From Nymphaea colorata (lineage: Eukaryota > Streptophyta > Magnoliopsida > Nymphaeales > Nymphaeaceae), in contig NC_045145.1 of the NCBI RefSeq assembly GCF_008831285.2, positions 3,762,723-3,826,722 on the forward strand: 64,000 bases of DNA, written 5' to 3'. Shown one piece after another: positions 10,601-22,839 of this stretch (positions are counted from its first letter, which is position 1; each line of letters opens with the position of its first letter). Both the position numbers and the translations under genes were made by a program. The notes beneath the pieces are model-generated. The model was not told the origin of the DNA. It was given only the letters and a program-made list of their open reading frames with translations, and ran no database searches.

Positions 10601-13520
10601 AGATGGGGAACCCCTGGGAGATTGTAAGATATGATGTTACCTATCCTGTGAAGTTCTATGGCAAAGTTGTGGAAGGTTTGGATGGGAGAAAACGTTGGGT
10701 TGGTGGAGAAGATATTGATGCTGTTGCTTATGATGTTCCTATACCTGGTTACAAAACTAAAACGACACTTAGCCTCCGTTTGTGGTCCACAAAAGTTCCA
10801 GCCCAAGATTTTGATTTGCAAGCTTTCAATGCTGGAGACCATTCGAAGGCAATTGAGGGCCAGACAAATGCTGAAAAGGTCCAAGTGTTTCCTATTTTTG
10901 TTTTTCTCTTCCTGCATAATCTACTTTAAGCAACTGCATTGCATTTTCTCTCACTTGATCTCAGGAGAGTATTTTTCGATTTGAAAAACGTTCAAACACA
11001 TTGTATTTGCAAGGGTTCAGGGCTCAGGTTTCATTCTAGTGTAACTATTTTTATGGGAATAATTGGGGTTCCAGCTTTGCAACAACTTCATTTTTGGGTT
11101 CTATAGTATGTCCCAATAAATGCAAAGGACAAGCATGTAGCTGTTTGATGGACAACCTTAAGTTTTAGTTTTATTTTGTTAGAATAGGTTTTAGGTTCTC
11201 ATTATTTTTATCATTATTCGGTCACAAAATGCCCTGTCATAGTTATTTATGTTAACAGATTTGCTATATATTATATCCTGGGGATGAGTCTGTTGAGGGA
11301 AAGATTCTACGACTAAAGCAGCAATACACCCTGTGTTCTGCCTCTCTTCAAGACATCATTGCTCGTTTTGAGAGGAGATCTGGAGATGTTGTCAATTGGG
11401 AAGAGTTCCCTTCAAAGGTTGCTGTTCAAATGAACGATACGCACCCAACACTGTGCATACCGGAGCTGCTCAGGATATTAATTGATGTCAAAGATTTGAG
11501 CTGGGAGGAAGCTTGGAAAATTACACAAAGGTCTCTCTTCTCTCTCAATCTATATATATGAACACACACACACAAAGCCCTATTGGCATCTGTATGTATG
11601 TATGTATGTATCTCTGTGTGTGTGTGTGCCTCCATGTATGTATCATATCTATTAGTGGCTTAATTCAAGGCAAATTTGTCATTGCATAGTAAAGCAGTTA
11701 TTTATAATTTTATATTAAAGGACAATATGAAGACAAACTTTGTGTTTCAGTAGTGAAAGTTGCATTCAGGCAGTTTTTATGTGTCTAGATTCAGCCAACC
11801 AGGGCAACAAAGCCAATGAAGCAATTTCTGCATATCAAATTTATGAATTTCTCACTTTTGTCATTCTAGCAAAAAGAACTAATTTTCCTGTTGATGTGTG
11901 ATTGTTTTTAACAAAATGCTTCATTTTTAAGTTTAGTTTTTCTATTTCTAGGTGTCTGTTAAATGTAAAGGATTGCCACTGGCCGGGGGTGGGGGAGTGT
12001 GTGTGTGTTTGTGTTGGTGTGAGTCATATTTTGGCAGGTATTTTAGGTAGGAAGTTTTTTGGGCATTGAAGCTAGAGATAGATAGTATATTATTTTTGAG
12101 GATTCAACTAAAGGAGATATGTGGAACTTGGAAGTTGTGTATACAATGTATGAGCATAAGAACAGAAGTTCCTGAAAGAAGCGTGATTTTATGGAAAAAA
12201 GGTGCTTTCTTTAGAGAAGTAGGTTTCCATTTAGCAGTCATAGAATTTGAATTCCTGATGAAATCGGGGTCTTTGGTCTTGTAAGTTCGAGTTGCAGTCA
12301 TAATAATTGGTATCTTCATGGGTTATGACTGCCAACTGTGTCAAGCAGGACTCATGGTTGCAAATTAGAATAAAAAATCATGATCATGGGAATCATCATT
12401 CTTGCGAGATAATCCTATTTCCCGTTGGTGGAAACCCCTTAATCTCCCTTTATTAATAACCTGTTTCAAGACTGAATCTGGTTTCTCCAACATAGAGAAA
12501 TTCTCATGTGCTATGACCAAAACCTTGTCTTTTCAGTGCTAAAGAGTGATAGTGAACTATTAATAGTAAATGGTGTTCAAGGGGAATGATAATCATTTCT
12601 TTCTATCTGTAGTTCTGTAACCTATGAGGAATTCAGCCCAACCTAATGGTTAAGAAGCGAAGCTTTCTTGTTAACATGGTATCTACAAGCAGTGATTTTG
12701 CATTTGGCATGGTCTTCATGCAAATTGCAATAATAGTTCAATTTTGCAGAACTGTTGCCTACACAAATCACACAGTTCTTCCCGAGGCACTGGAGAAGTG
12801 GAGCTTAGAGATCATGCAAAATCTGCTGCCACGGCATGTGGAGATCATAGAAAGGATAGATGAGGAGGTTGACATTACAAAGTGCAGTTTCTTGTTTCAG
12901 AAATTTTCTGAGTGGTTTCATGATTTGTTTTAACTTTTAACTTTTAATGTAGTTCTGTGCACTTCATGCAGTTAATTGGGAAGCTTGTTACAGAATATGG
13001 CACGGAGGATATTGACTTATTGGAGAAAAAGATCTCTGAAATGAGGATACTAGAAAATTCTCCTTTTCCTGCATCAGTTGCACCATTATTCATTAAACCT
13101 GAAGTGAAAGAAGAAAAGGCTGAGGAAACTGCAGTTAGTGCAGATGGGGAAATCAAATCTACTGAGAACAAAATTATGAATGAAGAGCTGACAGAAGGTA
13201 AAGGACCAGAGGTCCAAACCCTGGAATCTTCGGAGATGAAAGCTACAACTGATAAACCAAAACAGAACGAAGAGGAAGAAAAAGCTAAAGTGCCAGAAAT
13301 CCAACTCCCGAAGACTGTTCGCATGGCAAATCTGTGTGTTGTTGCAGGCCATGCTGTAAATGGTGTTGCTGAAATACACAGTGACATAGTAAAAAATGAA
13401 GTTTTCAATGACTTTTACAAGGTTAACGTCCAGTCATGCTCCTCTTTTTTATGGAAAACAAATATGCTGCTAATTTCTGCATTCCAGCTTGTGAATGATG
13501 TCCAAATGGCCTGTCATGTG

Positions 13521-13565
<45 letters not shown>

Positions 13566-16500
13566 GCTGTGGCCTGAGAAGTTCCAAAATAAGACGAATG
13601 GAGTAACCCCAAGGCGATGGATGCGTTTCTGCAATCCAGGGCTGAGTGGAATAATTACCAAATGGCTTGGTACGGAGGACTGGATACTGAACACTGAGAA
13701 ACTAGCCGAGCTTCGGCAGGTGACCTTTTTGTACTGTTATTTTACTTTTTGATCTTTGCATCTTATTCTTGCTTCTGTTCTTAGCTGAAACTTCTGTTGG
13801 TTGAAGGAAACTGGGGAATATGGTTTTACTTTTTGGAATGCTACTTCGTGTTCATCTCATTTTTTTCTTCAGTTGAGGTGCATCTGATTGCCTCAGATCT
13901 GTTCCAATCTCAGGAGCCTCAGATCTTTAGATTCATGGCTTCACGATCAGACTCCCTCCCCTCTGTTCTTAGATCAGACCTAAAGTGAAGTAGAAGAAGT
14001 GAAGTAGAAGAGTAAAACTTAGGTGCTTCTTAGGTATGAGCTATGATCCCGAATTTGAAGAATCAAGTACTATTGTGTGGTTTCCTAGCTACATCCGGTC
14101 CCTGGACTAAGTTTTTTTGTGGCCTTCAAGTGCACCGTTATCAATCATCTGTTAGGAGCTTAATACATCTAAAGGAAAAAGTGGTATTTGAAATCCATGG
14201 TCTATGCCATGTTGTTTAAGTAACCTCATAAAATAGAAGAAAGGGCAATATAGGCACAAATTCATCCAAACAGGACAATCACATCTAAAGGCATGTTGTG
14301 TTGCACAATCACCTGTTTTTATGTATGGTTAACAAACTGACATGTTTATTTAAGACAATGCTGAGCAACAGACAACGGTCTCTGTGGACATTATCATTGA
14401 CATGGATCCTTTCTCATTTTGATTTCTTTTTACAGTTTTCTGAGAATGAAGAACTGCATGCTGAGTGGATTTCTGCAAAAAGAAGCAACAAATTAAAGTT
14501 AGTTTCATTCATCAAAGAAAAGACAGGCTATGTTGTCAGCCCAGACGCAATGTTTGATATTCAGGTAGCCTCTTGTTCTGGTGTTCTTTTATGTTTGCGT
14601 TACGTGGGAGTTACTGTCTCATGACTCTCATCCTTCTATTTTTTTTTTTTTCAGGTGAAGCGCATCCACGAATATAAGCGGCAGTTGTTGAATATCCTAG
14701 GCATTGTATACCGGTATAAGAAAATGAAGGAGATGAGTCCTGAAGAAAGAAATGCAGAATTTGTTCCACGGGTATGCATACTTGGAGGAAAGGCTTTTGC
14801 TACATATGTGCAAGCAAAGAGAATAGTAAAACTAGTCAATGATGTTGGAGCTGTTATAAATCATGATCCTGATATTGGTGATCTGCTGAAGGTATGATGT
14901 CCATCAGATATGATGTGTAATAGCTGCAGGACAATTTCCATTGCAAGGCAACGACGAACAACTTCAATTTTAAGTTTTCAGTATTTATTTAATCTCTTTA
15001 TTCATGAAGCATGGAATATGTTTCATTCTTATTTTAGATAATATCTGAAATTTGAACTCCTGGAGGTTGACGCTAACTGTTATCCAGATTTCTAATATCG
15101 GTTCATTGTTGGGGTCATAATGTTTTAACCCTGAGAAAAGAAAAGAAAAAAAAAAGACATAACCTCTTCTTGTTGATATATGGCCAACATCATTTCATGG
15201 CACATTTCTTATCTTGGTTAGTGCAGTCAATTTTTTGCAGATTTGGAGTTCAAGTACTTTGTTGTTCACCTAGTGTAAGTTTGGATTTGTAATTTTCAGC
15301 TTAATTATTATGTGAACATGCTGAAACCCAGCCTTTTTCTCCCTCATGAACTCTTCTGGTTAACCTCTGGCCCAGTGCATTACGTTCATATCACAACTTA
15401 TCTTCTTAGAGAAATGAACGTGGAAAAAAGGAAAAAAAAAAAAAAAAAGACCATGCTGAGCTTTAAGGGATATGTTGCAATATGTCAAGTCTATCTTTCC
15501 ACCAGAGGCTTGGTGATTCAGTTCCACATGTGTACACTTTTTTTGACTTGAAACTTTTCTAGAAATGTTGGGAAAAGGTGTTATTTACATTTTAGCTGCC
15601 TGCTTTGTCTGCATATCCTATGGCTGCCAATACCGGTCATTTCTGGGCAACATATTTGTCCTTAATTGGGAGGTGAGATGAAACCTGACACAGTAGGTTG
15701 TTGAACTGGTTAAGCACCATTCAGCTGGGCCCTCAGTATAGTTACACTGTGCTAATTATAAATGTGATGTAGTTATATATGGTTAAATTTTTTAAGGTTG
15801 TGCTTAAGGGAATGGGGGTTGATTGGCAAGTTGCAAAACTAGTACACCTGCCATCTTTTGCTGTTGGTGATAGAAACCCACTCCCTCTCATCAGAAGTTA
15901 GGCTGAATCTGCTAGTTATCACAAAGAAGGTTTTTTTTTTTTTGGTTGGGGGGGGGGGGGGGGGTGCAGTGTTGGTGGTGGAATTGAACAACAGGTAAAA
16001 TTCAATCTTCGCCTCATAACACTTGGGCTGATCTCTACCTGGCAATAATCAGGTGAATTTTTCAGCAAGTAACTTTAAAGTTGGTCAATCAGGCCCTCAT
16101 GTAAATCAGGTCTTTGACCCTGCCTGATGCCACAATGCACTGCTCATGTCTCCATGTATATAACATATATAATTCTTGGGTGTTGTTATAGGTGCTTTTA
16201 GCACACCTCTTTTTTCTTCATCAACTTCATGGGAGTTAACTGATCTTTCTGTTTATACAGGTAATTTTTGTTCCTAACTACAATGTCAGTGTTGCAGAAC
16301 TGCTCATTCCTGCCAGTGAACTATCTCAGCACATCAGGTACTTGTAATAAGATCATATGCTGTCAAAGTTGATGTAGGATTATGTACTTGGTAAGAAACT
16401 CTTTCACTTCCGGCTGCTTTCATACATTAGTGTGTACCTCATTTTGGGTGTTTGCTGGTTCAGATTTAGACGATTATGAAAATGAACTCAAACCTAGCTA

Positions 16501-18886
16501 GTTCTTTGACAATAAAATATGTTATGATTAGTAATCAAAACTAGTTTCTGGTAAATGGTTTTGCACACAGTACAAATCTGACTCAAACCCAAATTCAGAT
16601 CTTTAAAGAACTTGAACTGGAAGTGTGGAATGCATGTAGATCTTCGATTTGGACTTGGGTTTGTATTTACATACTCATGTCCTTGATGTTCAAATTGAAA
16701 TGCAATCAGGTCAGGTTGAAGAACTTGCTAATGCATGGGTCTGATTTGACCCTGGCCCATTGACGTCCCTACTTGGTGTGAGATGTTCCCAAGCCAAATC
16801 ACTGTCACAAATATCAAAGTTTCAGAACGCAAAAAAAGGAAACTTAAAGAGCAACGAAAAAGGAGAATTGCACTATATTGAAAAAGAACCAAAATGAAAA
16901 AAGTGTATTTCTTTCGTGTCTTTCCCTTTTTTCAGAGAAAAGTGAATTTTAATATATTTTAAAAATTTTATGTTTTTAAATACTATTAAAGTACATGCTT
17001 TTGAAGATGATTAGATGTTAAGTCAAATTTTAAAAATTTATATTATTTCTTTTCTGTATTTGAGTTTCCAAGAAAATGAACTTCCAGACTAATACTATAA
17101 AAAAAAAAATCCCTGAACAATATGGTTCAAATTTTCAAATGGAAAAAACTGAGTGAACAAGATGAAAATTTCTGAGTGAACGAGGTTATTGACTTATTGT
17201 AGGTAAAAAACTGCAGATTAGCAGTATGTTGGACTGGTACTGTTAGCTTCATGGAAACAAACACACACAGTATCGCCATTCATTGTGACAGGATCCTCAT
17301 CCAACTAATATTAGTGAAAGTCTGAAAATCACAGTTAGAAAGAACAAAATATTTCGATGAACAGGTGAACTAATGGTGTTATGTTTCAGTTCTCATGAAA
17401 CTAGCTAAAATTAAAAGGCTAAAGCATTTGTGATTTTGTATGCCACAAATTTATTGCTTGATGGGAACTACATCAGGTTGTGTAGAAGGTAAGGCTTTTG
17501 AGTTTCTGCGAAAGGAACTTTGTTTTGTCTGACTTGTTCTGGCAAGCTGACCCCACTAGTTCTTAACTACACCAGATTTCCTAAGAGGTGCACGTAAGTA
17601 TTCATGCATGTCACTAAATACTTATCTGTGGTTGTTTAACACAGTACTGCTGGGATGGAGGCTAGTGGCACGAGTAATATGAAGTTTGCAATGAATGGCT
17701 GTGTTTTGATTGGGACACTTGATGGGGCTAATGTCGAAATACGTGAAGAGGTTGGTGCAGAGAACTTTTTCCTGTTTGGTGCACAAGCTCATGAGATTGC
17801 TGGATTGAGGAAAGAAAGAGCTGAAGGAAAGGTATCAGCATCTAGTCAAAACATCTATATCCAACCATTCACTTTCTTATTTTGGTTTCTGGTGCTTTAT
17901 CTAGTTTGGACTTTCCTTTTATGTAGAAAAAGAATGGATGAAAATGTGCTGCGTTGAGGCTATTTTCTTTTCCTCTAATTTATATTATTTTTTACAGTTT
18001 GAACCTGATCCTCGATTTGAGGAGGCAAAAGAATTTATCCTAAGTGGGGCCTTTGGAAAGTACGATTACTCTTCTTTGCTTGGATCCTTGGAAGGGAATG
18101 TGGGGTATGGCCGAGGAGACTATTTCCTTGTTGGTAAGGACTTTCCAAGTTATATCGAATGTCAACAGGAAGTTGATGCTGCTTACAGAGACCAGAAAGT
18201 AAGTTGAATCCATAGAGCAGCAAATTTTGATTCTCTTCATACAGTTTTATCTCATTGTGTGCATGTATTGTTTTGCACAAGACTTTAGCCCTGCTTAAAA
18301 GCCATATATGCGCCTAAGTGTGCCTTAGTTGTCATTAGTCTCATATGCTGCGGGCATATAACTTAGCTGCCACGATTCCCATGGATTGCATCAATCACTG
18401 AGCTTGTTGTTTGTGTTAAGACTTTGTACACAGACAATGCTCACAAGGTTAATGAATATTAGCAGGAAAAGGAACCATGATTGTGTTTTCTAGAAGCTTT
18501 TTTAGACATTCAATTGCCTCCCCAACATTTTGGGGTTGTTGGAAATGAACACCTAGTTAGTGTTGCATGAATCTGCCACAATCTTTGGAGTACATTTATG
18601 GAACACTCATAAGAGTGTTCCAACTGCCAAACGACCCCTCGGCCAAACGACCCCTCGGTTGCAGCTTGTCTAAACATTAGCATTACAAAGTGCTAAGTCT
18701 TTGCACTGTCTTTCACTAGAAAATGCTGACCTCTTTGAACTTTCTCTTTCTGTTATTCCTTCCGTGCAGAGATGGACAAAAATGTCAATCATGAACACCG
18801 CAGGCTCCTACAAGTTTAGCAGCGATAGAACCATACACGAGTATGCCAGAGACATATGGGGCATCCACCCTGCTCACTTGTCTTGA
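7656..18886 (+). CDS. PHS1: Plastidial alpha-1,4-glucan phosphorylase (starch phosphorylase, L isozyme)
   Basis: Reversibly transfers glucose between glucose-1-phosphate and alpha-1,4-glucan ends in plastids. Fifteen exons, all with GT..AG introns, join in frame: 7656-7881, 9467-9696, 9782-9883, 10248-10424, 10603-10878, 11259-11530, 12750-12867, 12972-13421, 13567-13719, 14436-14564, 14655-14891, 16261-16337, 17645-17831, 17998-18198, 18770-18886. The product is 983 aa; plastid isozymes are about 960-980. Residues 1 to about 60 are Ser/Arg-rich and acidic-poor, a transit peptide. Family blocks seen: [11 protein letters not shown] from 193, [12 protein letters not shown] from 396, RIHEYKR from 714, and the PLP signature [13 protein letters not shown] with the PLP lysine at about 829 (17682-17684). 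About 70 acidic, Lys-rich residues (512-581, exon 8) form the L78-type insertion found only in plastid isozymes; cytosolic ones lack it and the transit peptide. No frameshift or missing catalytic residue was seen. The start is the first ATG after a TATA-like box. Confidence 0.96.
7882..9466 (+). other. Intron 1 of the phosphorylase gene, with a 34-bp tandem duplication
   Basis: The donor G|GTTCG and acceptor TTTCCAG|CT give a phase-1 junction that restores an alanine codon. Inside, a 34-bp unit (TTAACGATATTAAGGGGAAT...) occurs twice in a row, at about 8728-8761 and 8762-8795, apparently without mismatch. The rest is T-rich intron sequence; short open frames in it have no domain. Confidence 0.8.
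10965..11027 (+). other. Possible in-frame cassette exon inside phosphorylase intron 5
   Basis: A pyrimidine-rich stretch ends in TGATCTCAG just before this segment, and CAG|GTTTCA follows it. The 63 bp are exactly 21 codons with no stop (starts ESIFRFEK, ends GFRAQ) and would fit between the Lys ending exon 5 and the Ile starting exon 6. The canonical protein does not need it: exon 5 joined directly to exon 6 gives the conserved [13 protein letters not shown] block. It may be chance, a relic, or an alternative exon. Confidence 0.3.
11531..12749 (+). other. Intron 6 of the phosphorylase gene, with CA/TGTA/TG microsatellites
   Basis: A phase-2 intron (CAAAG|GTCTC ... TTTTGCAG|A). Near its 5' end are (CA)n at about 11562-11574, (TGTA)n at about 11591-11610 and (TG)n at about 11615-11628; another TG-rich stretch is at about 11994-12020. 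No exon-like segment was found in it. Confidence 0.75.
13522..13562 (+). repeat. (CT)n microsatellite forming the 3' splice-site pyrimidine tract of intron 8
   Basis: About 20 CT repeats end directly in CTGCAG, and exon 9 starts at 13567 ([13 protein letters not shown]). The microsatellite therefore is the polypyrimidine tract of this acceptor. Confidence 0.95.
14892..16260 (+). other. Intron 11 of the phosphorylase gene, with a T-run/G-run homopolymer pair
   Basis: A phase-0 intron (AAG|GTATGA ... TATACAG|GTA). It contains an A run at about 15430-15448, and a T run then an uninterrupted G run at about 15930-15964. No exon-like segment was seen. Confidence 0.75.
16338..17644 (+). other. Intron 12 of the phosphorylase gene
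   Basis: A phase-2 intron (ATCAG|GTACTT ... AACACAG|T) that splits the serine codon just before [12 protein letters not shown]-rich, with no recognised element or exon-like segment. Confidence 0.75.
18530..18660 (+). repeat. Small MITE-like relic in phosphorylase intron 14
   Basis: GGGGTTGTTGG near 18532 and CCAAACGACCCC near 18628 form imperfect inverted ends. The interior (TGCATGAATCTG, GGAACACTC) resembles copies near 3140, 36990-37330 and 54755. The right end GCCAAACGACCCCTCGG is repeated twice in tandem. Intron 14 runs 18199-18769. Confidence 0.45.
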
Positions 18887-19250
18887 GATGTGGATGTCTG
18901 AAGGCCGAACCTGATCGCTTGCTTCTCTTTGGAAGGTAGTTTGTTTTTCATCCTCCACCATGGTTAGCTACTCTAGCTAAGCTTATCTGAGCGCCGTGTC
19001 CAAGCCTACGACACTAAGGAAGCCTGTATATCTTGCGATAAATAATGAATAGGCAAGCTGATACTTTTCTGTCAAGGGATTCTGCATGCCCATCACAAAC
19101 AACACTCTTTTTTATCTTGTATTTAGTCATAAAGCTGATGGTTGCAATAATATCATGAACTATTTCCTCCAGCAAAATAATGATGCAACTTATGACGTGT
19201 AACAATTTTCAGGAGGTCATAGATAGAACATCTCAGATTGTAGGAAAAAC
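18887..19250 (+). terminator. Probable 3' UTR and poly(A) region of the phosphorylase gene
   Basis: Non-coding DNA after the stop codon. ATAAATAATGAATA at 19038-19051 is a plausible AATAAA-type polyadenylation signal about 155 nt after the stop. The end of the mRNA cannot be set from sequence. Confidence 0.35.
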
Positions 19251-19880
19251 ATCTGCTTTGAGATGGTATGTCTCATGAGAGGCAAAAACTAGCCATTGGG
19301 CGTGTGAATTGGATTCCTTCTGTTTGGGTGATCCTGCGGCTAGATTTTGCCTAAATGGCTAATTTTGGAGAGCCTGGCAACGTCGTTAGATCACCTTCTT
19401 GATTCGAGACGAGTAATCTTTCCTGGAATTTGCTCATCTTAGTTGAGACTTGAGTTCCTGGTTTTCTGTCAAGCTTTATGAACCACCCTGAACTCTATGG
19501 CATTGTGAGCTCAAAGTAATTAGATCTCCTTCTTAATTTAGCTATATTAATGGATTTAGTATGGCCGGGCAGGGCCACCTATAATTAGACAAGTTCTGCT
19601 GCTAGAAAACAGAAAATGTTTTTCCACTGGGAATTTTTTCCGTCGGCAATGGAAACTATTGAACCTTTCTGGATAAGATTGTTCACTCGAGATCCACGTG
19701 TTTCCATGTCATATCTTAGAGGCAGATTCTGTGTCGTGAACTGACAACTCCAACTTCTCACCTATTACAAGCTGAAGCATGTGTAAAACAAAGGCTGGCT
19801 TCTATATACCTATGAGGCTCTGCATAAGTTGAAGCTGCCAGTCAAGACAATTAGATTTTTATTCCTTGTTCATTAGAGCC
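19251..19880. other. Intergenic stretch, nothing identified
   Basis: No coding-like frames or repeat ends were recognised. Confidence 0.4.
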
Positions 19881-20093
19881 TTAGGTTGTGCTTGATAGCC
19901 TCAGACTCGAGCCTCCATAAAAAGATGCATTTCACTGATGATCTCTGTAGCGTGGATCTTAAATCCATGTTGCATGTTAAAAACCATGGATTTAAGGTTG
20001 GGTTGTTGGGGGGTGGGGATCAATCTAATGATGGATCTCAAATCACAGCTGGTCTGAAATCTGTGGAATCTGCGGTGAAACAAAAGTAAGGAT
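19881..20093 (+). mobile_element. PIF/Harbinger-like (Tourist) MITE relic
   Basis: It starts TTAGGTTGTGCTTGATAGCC and ends GTGAAACAAAAGTAAGG, mirror images of the ends of the copies at 35409-35632 and 36334-36521. The interior shares AAAAACCATGGATTTAAGGT and GGATCTCAAATCAC with the 35.4-kb copy. The clean copy at 36334 has TTA target duplications, which sets the superfamily. No coding capacity. Confidence 0.55.
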
Positions 20094-21577
20094 AAGTAAT
20101 TAGAATTGTTTCCCTTTACATGTTCAAGTTTTAAATCTGCTAAAACTTCAGGCATCTTGAATCTTCTACTTTGTTCAACTAAATGACCATATAGTTACGG
20201 AGTTTGAGCCTTGGATTTGAAAACCGTGGATTTAAGGCCAGACCCCGTGGATTTCTACAACTCGCTTTCCCATGTTAATTTTTCTTCTTACCATCCGCAG
20301 CTTCTCCATGTGCTATCAGTTTGCCAAAGGAAGAATTGAAATCTTCGGGTTTTTCATCCAATCACTCTACTCAATGCATTGTATCTGATGTGTGTGATTA
20401 AGCACCAATGCATTGCATTGAACGATAGCTTAGAAGAGTTTGGATGATTTCTCAGATTGATAATCCACGAATCCTAAATTTGTGTTCCTCTTATCACTTA
20501 GGAACTTAGGAAAGCTATTGAATAAGGTGCTTATTGGCAATAAAAATATTTCTTTATTGATAAAATAACTAAAAGCACTCTCGCTAATATCCATCTATCT
20601 ACACTAGCTTGTATCTTGCCGATATGCAATATCGTGCGCGCGCCGATAAAATGCAGGGCGTTGTTTATTTTTTTATTTTTAGTTTAAAATCAATTTAAAT
20701 TATTTTAGAGTAGTTTTAATTAAAAAATAAAAATGGGTGCAACCCATGCAAACTTAGCACCGATCCCGAGATCTAGTACATTAACTACTTTACCATATTA
20801 TATCATATAAAATAGGTGAATTTGGGGCACTTATTAATATATATATATATTAATTTTAACTGGGTCTCAAGTTGGTGTTTCAAGTGTCAAGCTGGGTTTA
20901 GTCCACAGTCATGGGCTATGGCCCCACCCAATGCCTAGGCCTACTTTTGTCAATGGTCAACAGGAAGGAGGGCTTCGGTTCTCGCCCATATAAGATTAAT
21001 TCTCCTGCTCACTACAAAACCACCTCCAACTTGATCACTGAAGATGTCTGCGCGGGGCAAAGCATGCAAATGAGTCGTTAGATTTGGTATGAGGCGCCTA
21101 TAATAACATGTATTAAGTTGGTCATTTTTTTTTTACTTCGATAATTTTTTTTTTCATGATAAAAAATGAACTGTGCTGTAAAACCTCTACACCGATTAGT
21201 TATATTCATCGACGACCAAAACATATGAGCATACTGACAATTTTTTTAAAAATGTCAGAAAAGCTTTTACTAGCATCACTTTTGTCTTCAATGTTGTAAA
21301 TAGTTTTGCCGATGTTATTATGCTTTCGCCAACATTTTTCTTGCGTCAGAAAAACATGTATCTTTTGTATTGCGCTCTTATAATATCAAAAATTATGATA
21401 ACAGAAAATTTGAAATTTTTTGTACAAAAAATAATATATTAAATAGAAACATGGTTTATATTAAATTGGTGTCCATGAACAATGTCAACAGTTTACTTAA
21501 AATAATTGTCAACACAAATTTAAGTGGTCTGATTTTTATTTCTCAACCAACCAAGTGGTCTCACATTTACCAACTAC

Positions 21578-21614
<37 letters not shown>

Positions 21615-22839
21615 AAGAAATTGATAGGTATAGATTCTTAAGGAATCATGTTGACTATTGACTTTTCTAAGAGAAAACAAAAAAAAAGAAAGTTGTTAAC
21701 TAATTGCTGGATGACTAAAGTATTCTATCTTCTTTTCCTCCTTGATTTTCTAATTCCTATCATTCATATTAGAAAGAGTAATGATCAAGATTACTTCTTA
21801 GTTCTTATGGACCAAATTTCTATAGAGTTGGAGCCCTTGCAGGGGATTTAGTGGCATTGGAAGACGCGAGAATTTTTATGTTTAACTTTTGGAAGTGCTA
21901 TTATTTAAAATTATCTAGCTAGAAGATGAGCTCAAAGCGAGTCAGAGAATGTGTATATTCCAATAAAAATTGAATACAACAGATAATGTAAATTGGTGAT
22001 GCCGTTCTTACTTGAACGTACAAACTATTTATATTATGAAACCAGATTTAAAATTTCTAGATTCAATGGAATGAGTTTGAAATTAAATTAGTAATAAGAT
22101 CTATCTAATCCCATTTATAATAGGGGTTTCAAGTGAACAATGTTCCTCTAATTTCTTTCTCAAAAACAACAAATGAGAATATTCACCCCTCAAAAAACTT
22201 GTCATTTTTATATTGATATTTTTTAACAATTTTTCTTATTTATGTATTGGTGCCTCTTAAAAAATTTGCACTTTAATAAGAATTTTCACCTCCCCTTTGG
22301 GATTTTTCTTTCTAGATGATTGGGGCCGATTAACCTAATTCATACCTTGTTTGGGATTTCATATGTTTTTAGTGGTTTGTCTGTTTTTTTTTTTTCCTTT
22401 TCTTTGTATACTTTCATAAATTCTTTGAGCTATAAAGGAAGTGTCTGTCAAGTTACATATGTTTGCCATTAAAAAAATAATAATTATGAGATATACTCTT
22501 AATGTATTAAAATATGCAAATTAACATAAAACCCATATTTTTTAGCATGTAAGATATGAGTTTTATATGTCAATTAAACAATTCTGACTGTTTATTTTTA
22601 TTAAACTTTTATAAAATCTCAATTTCATATGTACAAAAATAGACATTTTTTTACATAGTTTTCTAGTGTTTAATCAGTTATGAAGATCGCATTCATCCAT
22701 ATGGCCATATCGCAGATTTTACAAGAAAACTAACCAAAAAAAAAAAAGAAGTAAAAATCGGTTGTGAGTTGCGACTAGTTTCTCCAGTAGAAATCGCCAG
22801 CTACTTGTAATGCGGACCGTTTTTCCATCCCCACACATA
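20094..22839. other. AT-rich intergenic stretch
   Basis: It contains a GC-rich word GTGCGCGCGCCG near 20635 and a (TA)n(TG)n microsatellite at 21579-21614. Short open frames (for example about 21650-21850) match no family I know. A third PIF-like word, AAACCGTGGATTTAAGG, near 20221 may be another relic. Confidence 0.4.

Noticed and set aside
7656-18886. Cytosolic (H-type) alpha-glucan phosphorylase as alternative identity
   Set aside because: The protein has a Ser/Arg-rich transit peptide and the acidic insertion in exon 8; cytosolic isozymes lack both.
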